From: Takifugu bimaculatus
Lineage: Eukaryota; Chordata; Actinopteri; Tetraodontiformes; Tetraodontidae
Reading direction: 5' to 3'
Assembly: GCA_004026145.2 (NCBI GenBank)
Contig: CP034990.1
Span: 6,907,812-6,971,811 of the forward strand
DNA: 64,000 bases
The translations under genes were made by a program, and so were the position numbers. Of the stretch, positions 11,884-22,386 are shown in pieces. Positions within the stretch are counted from its first letter, which is position 1. Each line of letters begins with the position of its first letter. A model generated the notes under the pieces. It saw only the letters and a list, made by a program, of their open reading frames with translations, searched no databases and was not told the DNA's origin.

Positions 11884-12420
11884 TTTCCTGGGATCTGCTG
11901 GATCCAGCTCCTCCAATGTGGTCCTCCTCCAGTGTCTCGTGTTCCCCCCTCCTCGTACCGCTCTCTGTCTGGACCGTAGCATCACTCGCTGCAGGCCTGT
12001 CCTCCTGTCTGGCTGGTTCACCATCAGCCGTCCGTCCCGCAGGATCTTAGCCCGGCCATTCTCCGCCACCTTCGGAGGTTGGTCCCACAGTTGGTACAGA
12101 TGTCCCTGTACACTCCACCAGCTACTTGGTTGTCATGTCCATTGTCACAGGGGTGTCTTTGCATCACGTGCACTTTGGATCTTGCCTGGTGTGCTGCCAT
12201 GATTGGGCACTCTGTCCTGTCCAGCCTTTTCCAGCCTGGTAGGATTTCCTCATTTCAGCCACCTTCTCAGTTTGGTGGTAGAACATGCCATGCAGGGGCT
12301 CGTCCCGTCACAGGTGGTTCTAGTCGTTCTTCCCTATTGGGTTTCTGATAGGGAGATTCTTAGCACCTGGTCTCTGGAGGCCATTTTCTCCTCTACCCAA
12401 TGATCTTATCTTTCTTTCCA
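11881..12420 (-). mobile_element. Degenerate LINE (non-LTR retrotransposon) 3' coding remnant
   Basis: Read on the minus strand, several frames join to a recognisable end of a fish LINE reverse-transcriptase polyprotein: HTRQDPKCT, CKDTP, a VYRDICT-like stretch and NGRAKILRDGRLMVNQPD near 11990-12069. Stops and frame changes show it is dead. The family was recognised from memory of common fish LINE ends, not by search. Confidence 0.6.
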
Positions 12421-12726
12421 TTTAGCTGAGATGTCAGCAACAACAGAGTCTGACTTCAGCTTGGTGGTGGTGACTTATGGACTAGTTATACTGGGACAGA
12501 GAGAGTAAATGGAATGGTTATACTGGGACAAAAGGGAGAAATGGCATGTGTGTGTATGTGTGCGCGTGAGTGTGGTGACAGAGATTTGGGGGTTTCTGGG
12601 AAAGTTCAGTACGGACAGAGCGAGGTGTGTGTCCTCAGAGGGTCTGTAGTGGACCTGGTCCAGCTGGTTCTGTCACATGAGGATGTGCAGCTGCTTCCTC
12701 TCATGGAGCGATCCAAACATGTGGTG

Positions 12727-12727
12727 T

Positions 12728-12777
<50 letters not shown>
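12727..12777. repeat. GT microsatellite
   Basis: About 50 bp of GT repeats in the hsd11b2-rab8b spacer. An overlapping plus-strand open frame (12514-12885) is mostly Cys-Val repeat and is not a gene. Confidence 0.95.
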
Positions 12778-12779
<2 letters not shown>

Positions 12780-12839
12780 CATCTGCTACTATCAAGATTT
12801 CTGTTTAGGTACAGAAATCCAGAGTCTGAACCATGAACA

Positions 12840-12900
12840 GGCAACAGTTGCAGGAAGAGCTACCTTCAACAGGAAGAAACCTTGAGCAGCCTCGAGAGAT
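12840..12900. repeat. Short copy of the AGGAAGAAACCTTGA repeat
   Basis: CAGGAAGAGCTACCTTCAAC followed by AGGAAGAAACCTTGAGCAGC parallels 5940-5985 in the same orientation. Confidence 0.5.
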
Positions 12901-13027
12901 GAGAGAGAGAGGAGCGGTCATGTGATCTCTCTGGAAATATAGTGGCAGCATCGTGGATCAGCTGATGAACACATCAGATCCCTACAGTCCATGACATCAT
13001 AACGTACAGCTGGAAGTTCCTATACAC

Positions 13028-13948
13028 CAGGGGTCACCAACACAGTGCCCGTGGGCACCAAGTCGCCCGCAATGACCACATGAGTCGCCCACAAGCCTGT
13101 TCTAAAAATAGCATCTAAGGAACTTTTTTCTACCGCTATTTTTTTAAAATCACACCTGTATTTTCATAGATTTTAAAATGACAATGTCTTAAAAATAAAT
13201 AAACATCTAAATAAAGTGAAGGTGAACTCTGGCCTAGTTCAAAGGTCAGTATTGTGCGCATGAAAGAACCTTTGCGCTTGTGGAGAATAAACTAGCGGGC
13301 AGTGAAGATGGTGAGTGGAGGGCAATTTTCTACCCCAAAAACATGGCAAAAAGAAGACAGTAAATTTATCATTTTCAAAGCGAATGGGAGGAAGAGTAAT
13401 TTTTTACTACTGTGAAAGGAAGATGTGTATGTTGCATTTGTGGGGCGACTGTGATGACGGCGAAGCAGCACAATGTGGAGCGACGCTTCACTACGCGTCA
13501 TCAAAGCTACAATGCTAATGCTAACGACCAACCGGGAAGCATTCTACAGTCAGAGAAGCCCAGGAGCTAAAAAGGGTGTTTATAAAATCTAACAGATTTT
13601 GAGCAGAATTGCAGTAGATTTGTTCAGTTAAGATTTATTCAATATGAAAGTTAATTTCTTTTAAATGTTGCATAACTTTTTAAAACATGGTTCAACATAG
13701 TTTATGAATTAAAATGGTTTAGTTTCTTATGGTTGAAAGGGTCTGGTGATCATCTGAACAATTGCTGAGATTAATAATAATAAAGTGTTGAATATTGATC
13801 TTTTCTGTTACCCACTCTAAGTTATTGACACGCACACACACACACACACACAATTTGTTATTTTAGAGGAGTGTGTCAAGCGGTAGCCCTTCACACGACT
13901 CGGTACCCATGACGTAGCTCTTGGTTTCAAAAAGGTTGGTGACCCCTG
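13028..13948 (+). mobile_element. hAT-superfamily transposon, 921 bp, non-autonomous
   Basis: The ends are perfect 14-bp terminal inverted repeats, CAGGGGTCACCAAC at 13028-13041 and GTTGGTGACCCCTG at 13935-13948. They are flanked by the 8-bp target duplication CTATACAC (13020-13027) / CTATACAT (13949-13956), seven of eight matching. An 8-bp duplication with CAGGGGTC-type ends is diagnostic of hAT. Inside, around 13455-13560, a plus-strand segment reads KQHNVERRFTTRHQSY, like the BED-type zinc-finger end of Charlie-like transposases, but stops break the frame and no catalytic domain remains. A CA run lies at 13829-13851. Confidence 0.85.
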
Positions 13949-14149
13949 CTATACATGAACCTCTTCAGTGTGAAGCTAATGCACCATTCTTTTTAACATG
14001 GTAATCAAATTTCAATGTCGTCTACTGCAAAGTCTCTATTGCCTCTAGTTTTATATCTCAATCTAAGAACATTGTAAATTTTACCTTAACTGTACAGTTG
14101 AACTGAACCAGCCAAAACACCATTAGGATATGTTACAATTCTTATTGTA

Positions 14150-14455
14150 GCACCAATAACCCAGGGTTGGCATATTTGCACTAACTAATCATCCTACCTC
14201 TGGAATGTCTTATTTGCACATCTTATTTGCACCTTATTTTTTCTTCACACAGTCCGACACGCCTTCTGTACATAATTTTATTTTCTGTATATGTACATAG
14301 CAATGTACATAATATAAGAGTCTTTTTATTTTTATTTTTTTCTTTTAGTACTTTTCTGTATTATACACCACGGGCTACCGCTGTAACGTGCAATTTCCCC
14401 GATGTGGGATCAATAAAGTTTTTTTATCCTTATCCTTATCCTTACATAAAATAAT
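14150..14455 (+). mobile_element. 3' tail of a fish LINE-like element
   Basis: The segment ends with ACGTGCAATTTCCCCGATG, then TGGGATCAATAAAG and a short TTATCC tandem tail (14428-14446). This is the typical 3' end of teleost non-LTR elements. No coding part is left. Confidence 0.55.
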
Positions 14456-14459
14456 TTGA

Positions 14460-16090
14460 CTTGAATGTTGACCGTGTTTTTCTATTTTAATCTGGACGCA
14501 CCAGCATAGAAATGCTCTATATTAATGTATTATCTTAAGATACCAAATTCCTCGTCTCAAATGCTTTTGAACAGGCATGGAAAACATATAAAAGGATGCA
14601 TGCTCACACAATGACGAACCACAAATGACTCCCGGGTCAAACGGTAACTAAACAAGTCGACCCTCCTGCCAATAGAAGATCTTCGCCAGTTTGGCAGTTG
14701 GCCGGTCACATGGAGGTCCCTGGTTACTGTCACAGAACCAGTGTTCGGGTTTTTACCTTGAAGACCGAAGTGGCCCACGTGGGTGGAACATTTCGGGGGG
14801 AACCTCAGGGTGACCCTGCTTTTCTTCAGCTTGTCTACATTCGAACCTTGACGGTTCCGATGGTTGGCTGCTCGATGTTGTACTGGGTGTTTATCCTGCG
14901 TATATTGCCTGAAAGTTGCTGTGTGGTTTGAGAGTTAGGCGCACGGTTCACAATCGAGCCGCTGCTGGTAGACAAAGGCTGGGAACTTTAAATAACTGTC
15001 ACCGTGGCCACCATATTGACAAGGTTAGGGTTAAAGACCTGTGATTAGACGTTGTTACAGTGTCTCAATGGTTGTGTAAACATCAAAAACATTGGAAGAG
15101 CAATTTCTTATCCTGCAGTTAACACAGTTGGCTGGTAAAATTGGTAAATGATCAAGGACACATCAATGGATTTTTAGCTTTGCTCCAGAATCACCTAAAT
15201 CAGGTCATCTTTATTCTAGAGTTTGACATCAATGTCATGGTTTTTGATGACCATTTGCACCAAATTGCTTTTTGAGGTTGGCACGGCACTTTTCTTTAAC
15301 TTAAAAAAAAAAAAGACAAAATCACAGATGGCGATTAGTGTAAACAGCCTGTGTTCCAGAACAGCAAGGCAGGAGTAAAAGGGACTATTCCATAATATAT
15401 TTAGGTATGTTTGGCACTACATACATTAAAATACATATCACTTCCCACATTTTAAATAAAAGAATAGAAACTAATACATAGATGGCAAATGATGCTTTGA
15501 TGCATCTGTAACAGCGATAATAAAACGAAACACATCAAACGCCAACACTGCCACCTTGTGGCGACACTGGTGCACTGCAGCCGCGCCTGTCAAAGGTTGG
15601 TCACTGTTCACCGACAGTGGAAAAACTCACGACAGACCCGTCCTGTCAGTGCAGGCTCCTCCAAACATGCGCAAACTGTTATGAACCTGCCTGCTCCCTC
15701 GACCACAACAATGTTCCGCCCATTCAGAGGCAGGACTGCGGTTCTGGTGTGAGGCGGAGGCAACAGACGACTTGGGTTAGAGAACATTTCAACCGTCAAC
15801 AACGCTGAGGTCACACCCAGTATCCCATGGGTTGATAAGGAATCATTTTTGTTCCTGGGACGAGTTCCACAGTAACAGACAAGTTCGTTTTAATGGTTCA
15901 TTTCTGATACGTCATACGGTGCAAATCCCCCCAAATGTCGCTGACACGGACTTGACCAGCCCCGACGCCTTCAGTGGCGGCATGATGCAGCGTCATGTGG
16001 GTCTCCATGACTACGGAAACAAGAACAAGACAGCCTGTTTCAACGCCATCAGACAAGAAGGTGAGAAGCTGCTCACGTGGATGGAATACT
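14460..16090. other. Spacer between LINE tail and rab8b upstream region
   Basis: No exon, RNA gene or recognisable element was found. Open frames at 14698, 15558 and 15832 have no family resemblance. Confidence 0.5.
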
Positions 16091-16096
16091 GGTGTC

Positions 16097-16097
<1 letters not shown>

Positions 16098-16157
<60 letters not shown>
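16098..16157. repeat. GT microsatellite upstream of rab8b
   Basis: About 60 bp of GT, ending one base before a perfect cAMP-response-type palindrome. Confidence 0.95.
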
Positions 16158-16159
<2 letters not shown>

Positions 16160-16165
16160 ACGTCA
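16158..16165. promoter_or_regulatory. Possible CRE upstream of rab8b
   Basis: A perfect TGACGTCA palindrome about 620 bp before the rab8b start codon. A weaker half-site, TACGTCAG, occurs at 16603-16610. Whether either is used cannot be told from sequence. Confidence 0.25.
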
Positions 16166-16784
16166 CCGACACACTCGCTTTGCTTCCGGGATGTGATAAA
16201 CCAAAACAGAAAAAAGGGGTGTGATAAATTGCTGTAGATCAACCGGAACCGGCTATAGCATTCCTTTCAAAATAAGAAGATACCAGGCGAACGAGGGCGC
16301 CATCGAGGAAGAACGTTGATACACGCCGGATATGGAAAGTATGAACATGTCCTTTTTACTGTTACACCTATCTCAACCTGCACACCTGAGTTTGTCCGCC
16401 ATGGACGATGACATCATCGAAAGGTTCAAAATAGGTATGGACCCCCAGAGAGCAACAACACAAGAACCAGGATTAGAGTAGTGGCAGAAAAATGTCACGA
16501 CACCGCAGATTACACTTGGTAGATCTGCTGTTCCTCTGCTATTTACAGGAACATATTCAGAAAAAAAACAAAATAATATTGGTAACAGCAACAACACGCG
16601 CATACGTCAGCGCGTGCAGCTTTTTATTCTGAAACGTCCTCTCCGGATGCGAACTACAGTGTGTTGTGGGTTGTTTGACGACACTCTCTTTCCTGTCGGG
16701 GCTCCGTCCCGTGTCAGTCCACAGAACCAGCGCTCCCAGTTGGCCCAGTATTTCTGCAAGTGGCGGAGGTCACGTGGCAGGAAG

Positions 16785-17635
16785 ATGGCCAAGACGTACG
16801 ACTACCTGTTCAAGTTACTGCTGATCGGAGACAGCGGCGTGGGTAAAACTTGCCTTCTGTTCCGCTTCAGTGAGGACGCCTTCAACACCACCTTCATTTC
16901 AACCATCGGTGAGTCCCGCTGTCTTCGGGCCCCTGTCCTCGGCCCCCCGGGCCCCCCCATCAGGACCATGCAGCTTACGGATGTTGACTGCCGCCCGGGT
17001 GGGGGCGTTGCTGAAACGCTTCACCTATGACACCGCTTACGTCATCATCCATCCCTGGATGAGGTCACTGTTGGCTGCCGAACCCCCAAAAATTGATAAA
17101 TGTAAATAAATTAAAAAAATTGGTTTGATTTAGCAGCTGCAAGATCGATATGATGATTAGTTTTACTATAGAAACGTTAAGATGATTGATTAGTAAACTC
17201 GCGCATTACCTCGTGACGTCAGAGCAGGAAACGTAAAACCTTCGGCTGATTTCCTGTGGATTATGAAGTATACATGTGAGAAACAGGAAGTGTTTTTCTG
17301 TCTTTGTGGAGACTCTACCCAAAGTTTCTGACAGACCTTTCGAGGTCAGCCTGCCGCATCTGTGGTCTTCAAGGTTCTGGTTCTGGTGTCAGGACCTGCT
17401 CAACATGTGTTGATGATGTTGAAAACTCCCCAGTTGTGTTTCTGGAACAATCGGCTGGTTGAAGCCATTCATCTCAGTGTGGTTTCCAGAGGAACCAGCA
17501 GAAACCCTCTTTCACTTCCTGTTGCCTGAACAAAACCAGCAGAAAGTTCAACATCAGCCAGTGGTTTAAATTCATGTGAATCACCTCCATCAGTGCATCT
17601 GTCTGTCACACACACACGCACGCACACACACACAC

Positions 17636-17676
<41 letters not shown>

Positions 17677-19905
17677 TAGTACAGAACACATGTGAAACAT
17701 ATAAACATAAACAGTAGCAACACTCACAGAAACTCCTTTACTTTGTTTCAGGTGCGGTTACCGTGGAAACAAGGGTTTCTGTTTTTATGTCTTTCTCTGG
17801 AATTCCAGCTCTTTTCCAGGTCGTTCCTTTGGAAACAAGAACATCTCTGAGCCGATGCTCCAGTCTTCCCCCACTGCACAGTTGTGAACATCTGTCCAGA
17901 ATATTCTGGGGTGAAGCTCTCAAACAAACGTCCCCCCCCCCCAGAACCAGGAAAAGAAGCAGAACATTTCCCCTGCCACCTTTGATCTGTCCTTTCTGCT
18001 GGGAGAAGACTTTTGTCTTCAGAATTTGTTGCCAAGCAACCAAAACTTTGACCAGCAAAACCCCAAAAAAGCAGCCAAAGGGGCCCTCCTGGGGAGCATC
18101 TGCTCTGGATTAGGTCAGGTTCTCCCCCCAACCAACCAGGATTGAGCAGATACTCTCTTGGTGGACCACTGAGATGCTGATCTGTGTTCCAGCATTAGAA
18201 ACATCGGGAGGAACCAGCAGGACGCCATGTCAGCCCTGAAAATGGAGGGTTTTCTCCTCTCCTGCTGGTTGGCTGGTGCAGCTTTGGAGTCCATGGCTGG
18301 AGCTCTTGTTCTGGTCCTGCATTCTTCTCCTTCTCCTCCGTTTCATCTCCTCATCCGACCTCAGAACAAACGTTTGACTGGCTGATGCTTTTTCTGCATC
18401 AAAGTTCTCATCAAATGTGATCATGGGTCACTCCTCCACCAGATCTTCTTGTGACGTGACACTTTTATCGGGCTGATCAGTGATGTTACAGCTCACGTTT
18501 TTTCTTTTTCAGGAATCGACTTTAAAATCCGAACCGTTGAGTTGGATGGAAAGAAAATCAAGCTTCAAATATGGTGAGTGTGATCGGTGAATTATCACAA
18601 TAATTATAAAGTTTATGTATTTAGCACTTCACAACATGCTTTACAGGACAATAAGCATGAAAGGAGCATAAAAACAGGTTGTTATTTCTGCAGGGACACG
18701 GCGGGACAGGAGAGGTTCAGGACCATCACCACAGCCTATTACAGAGGAGCCATGGTAAGTCCCGCCCCCTCTAACCTGCAGGTAAAGCTCGCCACACACC
18801 CTCGAACTGACTCGCCATGGCAACAGCATGGGACACCATGGCTGGATGGATGGAATGTCTGGTCTCAAATGTGAGCGCAGTTTAACCTCCGTCCCACAGG
18901 GGGCGATATGAACTGTAACCTTGTTAAAAGAAACCTTCTGTAAAGTTGCTGATGGGATGTCAGGAGGGTTCTTATCAGACACCTGGATTGAAGTATTGAT
19001 CAGGTGAACCAGTGAACTGTGTACCTGCGGCAAAGACTCCCTGAAGCCAAACCCGTTACTGTGGTGATTCTCTTTTACTATTAGAACTGTAATCCACGAT
19101 CAGATGATCGGTTTATCCGAGATGATGTCAAAACACCCAGGCAAAGCTGGTCTGATGTCACTTCCTGTCTGCAGGGGATTATGCTGGTCTATGACATCAC
19201 CAATGAGAAGTCCTTCGATAACATCAGGAACTGGATGCGCAACATCGAAGAGGTACGTGCAGAGTCCTCACGCGCCACTCGCCGTCTCCGCCCCGTCGCG
19301 CGACGTCATTTGACATCACCGCGCCGTCACGGACAGGAAGGAGCTGATCTGATGGATGGTTGATTGATGTTTGCAGCACGCATCGTCCGACGTGGAGAGA
19401 ATGCTTCTGGGGAATAAATGCGACATGGACAAGAGACAAGTCCCCAAAGAGCGAGGGGAGAAGGTGGGCGCCAAACCCTACCGGCAGCCGGTGAGCGACG
19501 AGCTCCGTCCTGCCGATCCTAAATAACTTATGTTGTCACGCAGCTCGCCATCGACTACTCCATCAAGTTCTTAGAAACCAGCGCCAAGGCCGGCCTCAAC
19601 GTGGAGGAGGTGTGCGCTGCTCAAGCTTTATTGACACTCCCACGGTGACAACCGGAGTAACGTGGTGTTTCCTCCACAGGCCTTCTTGACGCTGGCCAGA
19701 GACATTATGGGCCGACTCAGCAGGAAGATGGTGAGTCCGCAGCAGCCGCACGTTGATGACCGATCCCCTGTGGATCGGCTCCCGGCTAAAACCGATTTTC
19801 TTTGTTTTTCACCAGAATGAAAACAACCCATCGGCAGGAGGCGGACCCGTGAAAATCACAGAGCGGCGCTCCAAGAAGAACTTCTTCAGGTGCTCGCTAC
19901 TGTAG
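16785..19905 (+). CDS. rab8b: Small GTPase Rab8B (eight exons)
   Basis: Exons 16785-16908, 18513-18573, 18694-18754, 19175-19252, 19377-19463, 19544-19609, 19680-19730 and 19816-19905 give 205 codons with every junction in phase. Rab8 proteins direct vesicles from the trans-Golgi and recycling endosomes to the plasma membrane and the cilium. All G motifs are present: P-loop GDSGVGKT, switch I STIGIDFK, DTAGQERF, NKCD and ETSAK. The C-terminus CSLL is a prenylation signal. The residues that separate the paralogues favour Rab8B over Rab8A: TCLLFRFSEDAFNTTF, HASSDVERM and the tail GGPVKITERRSKKNFFRC. One residue is missing in the loop after NKCDM compared with the mammalian form. Rab13 and Rab10 fit less well. 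The ATG lies in AAGATGG, a good initiation context. Confidence 0.93.
16909..18512. other. rab8b intron 1
   Basis: A 1.6-kb intron with a CA microsatellite at 17608-17673. Open frames here are shadows of the repeat or chance. Confidence 0.8.
17608..17673. repeat. CA microsatellite in rab8b intron 1
   Basis: CA repeats with CACG interruptions at its start and middle. Confidence 0.93.
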
Positions 19906-20880
19906 GCGGAGCCAGAAGAACGGTTAGCTCCACCTCCTCCACTGAGTCAAGTATTTTTTGAAGCGGAGGCGCGTAGATTCCATGTCGGCATGGCAACGCT
20001 CAGGCGAGGGCACTCTGTCATCCACCCATGCTGTTGAATTTATTCCGTCTTGATTCACGTGATGATGAATTGTTGGTTTGATAAGTTGTAGCAGATTCGC
20101 AGTCTGATTCCTGACGTGATCCGGGTCAGGAAGCAAGTCGGACCACCCTGGAGGTCCCGCGTTCAGACTGTGACACCTCCACTGTGTGTGTGTGCGTGTG
20201 TTTTTAATGGACTAACGGAGCTTTTTATGAAGTATTTTTTTATATTTTTAAACTCAGTTTTGCTCTTTTATTTGTAAAGAATCTTAACTTCACTGGTGTT
20301 CATGTGTTGTTTTCTTTTGTTCAGGTGTGAAGCGCCGATGAAGGTGTCACTGTGGTAACTAACATTACAGATTCTGAGACGGGTTTGTGCCTGCGCGTGT
20401 TCTCTGATAGGCGATGGCTGATGGGCTGAAGCTTTACTCAGTCTTAAAATCAATAATGTCCTTTACTCAAGGAGAATTAGAGATTTTATTTATGTGTTGC
20501 TGTGACTTATGTCATCATATTGATCCGTATGGAATCAATCATTTCATGAATGAAGGAAACTGTTTTTGATGTTCAATGATTTTCATTCATTTTGTTCCAG
20601 ATGATGATCAGGTGATGCCACCTGCAACATGATCAATAACAAATCTATGATGTCATCCTGTGTGTTTAATAGAGTTTTATAACTTCACTAAAACTGCTAT
20701 GCAATTGTGTTCTGATCAGGTAATCAATCAATCAGATGTGTTGATATACAACAGCCGCATGGACAAAATACATTTTGTTTTTGTTTTTTACAAATCTGAA
20801 TTTTTTTTCTGAGTTCAGCAGTGACAAGATTCCCATTTTAACGAAGGTCAAATAAAGGCAGTTCAACTTAATTAATACAA
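19906..20880 (+). other. rab8b: rab8b 3' UTR
   Basis: Runs from the TAG stop to a poly(A) signal AATAAA at 20851-20856. No coding content on either strand. Confidence 0.65.
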
Positions 20881-21067
20881 TGTCTGTTACGGTCCAGACG
20901 CAGGAAAAACTGCCTCAACAGGACCAGGCTCGTGTAATACTGGGATACGTCCGCTGGGTGGCAGTGTAGTCCGGCACGAGGGTTGTACAGGCACTAGTTC
21001 AGAGTTGGAGGTTATTTATAATATATTGTGCCATGTAAGGACGTGAATTAGCCTCAACTGTAAAACA

Positions 21068-21105
<38 letters not shown>

Positions 21106-21833
21106 TATGTACAGATGTCACAGCTGAGTCACGTGTAGAGACCATGTGCAGGTTAGTTAGATATGGTTAGCATTGTGGCTAACAAAGTGACTTATTTGAA
21201 CAAACTTGTTTATTTTAGTTGTACAAAATGTAACAGGACTGTTGTATTTACACACTGAGACAAGGAAATCAACACAAACCGCTAACAACTCAAAAGTGCA
21301 GAGGCACAACAACTTTATGAACAGCAAGTTGATCCAGAATGACAGAACTACAACAGAGAGGGAGAAAATCAGTGTCAGATATAAAACTACAGTCGGCTCT
21401 GACAGGAAAACACCAATCGATCATGTAGTTATGATATATCTGATCATTTACAGGTGTCAGTGAAAGTGAAGCAAAGCCCCTTTTTTTGCTCATCACTAAT
21501 CTATGTGATCAGCTTTTGATTATAGATCATAACAGTGTTTAACTAATTCTCTGAATTAATGAAACTGCTAAAGTAAAATTAAATCAGCCTTGCTATCTAT
21601 CTGCCTCCAATGAACTCTGACCTTTGCCCGCTCGACAGCCTGCAGCCCCGTGTTATCCCTGTGCAATAGCGCCACCGTGTGGACATGCACTACGGTTTTC
21701 CTACAGGTATGACCTGGCGTCACTCCAGCACAGATGATGTCCCACAGCCAAATAGCAGCAAGTATCGGTGTAACCTTTAATTTTATCTTTGTTTACATCA
21801 GGTTTGAATTGTGTCCACTCACAGGCAGATGTT
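20881..21833. other. Spacer between convergent rab8b and plekhg4
   Basis: Holds an AT dinucleotide run at 21070-21101. Read on the minus strand, an ATTAAA at 21781-21776 lies about 50 bases after the plekhg4 stop and could be its poly(A) signal. Nothing else was recognised. Confidence 0.5.
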
Positions 21834-22341
21834 TCACACCACAGAGGCCGGACTGATCATTGCAGCTGCTGTCTGTGGACACACACACACACACACACAC
21901 CACACACACGGGGTGTGATCAGTAATTTCATCTTGATTAGAATATATAATTAGAACTGATCGTAGATTGGTTCTCACAGGTGAGGGGTTCTGGGTGCGCA
22001 GGTGGTGTTTGTTTGTGGAGCAGCAGGTGTGCTGGCAGGGGGGGCTCAGCTCATCATGCGGCGCCTCCTGGACGTGAGAGGAGACGCAGCCGCTGTCAGA
22101 GCCAGTGGATCCAGACAGACAGCGGGAAGAAGAACCAGAACTCTCTGTGGCTGAAACACAAGAAAAACCTGCAGTTCACTGCAAGGTCATCACGATGTCA
22201 TCACAGTGTGTGGAGCAGGACTGTCACGTGGCCAAAACATGAAAAACATCCGACATTTCTAGCATCAATCAAGTCTCTTTTTACTTCTAAATCATCTAAA
22301 AATGCAGTGATTCTGAATTTTGAACCATTGACAGCCCCCGA

Positions 22342-22386
<45 letters not shown>

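Noticed and set aside
11622..12050. 142-codon plus-strand frame rich in IYLS
   Set aside because: It is the TATC array run into the antisense of a LINE remnant.
16373..16792. Minus-strand frames upstream of rab8b, considered as a divergent gene
   Set aside because: No domain or splice pattern; they overlap the rab8b 5' region.
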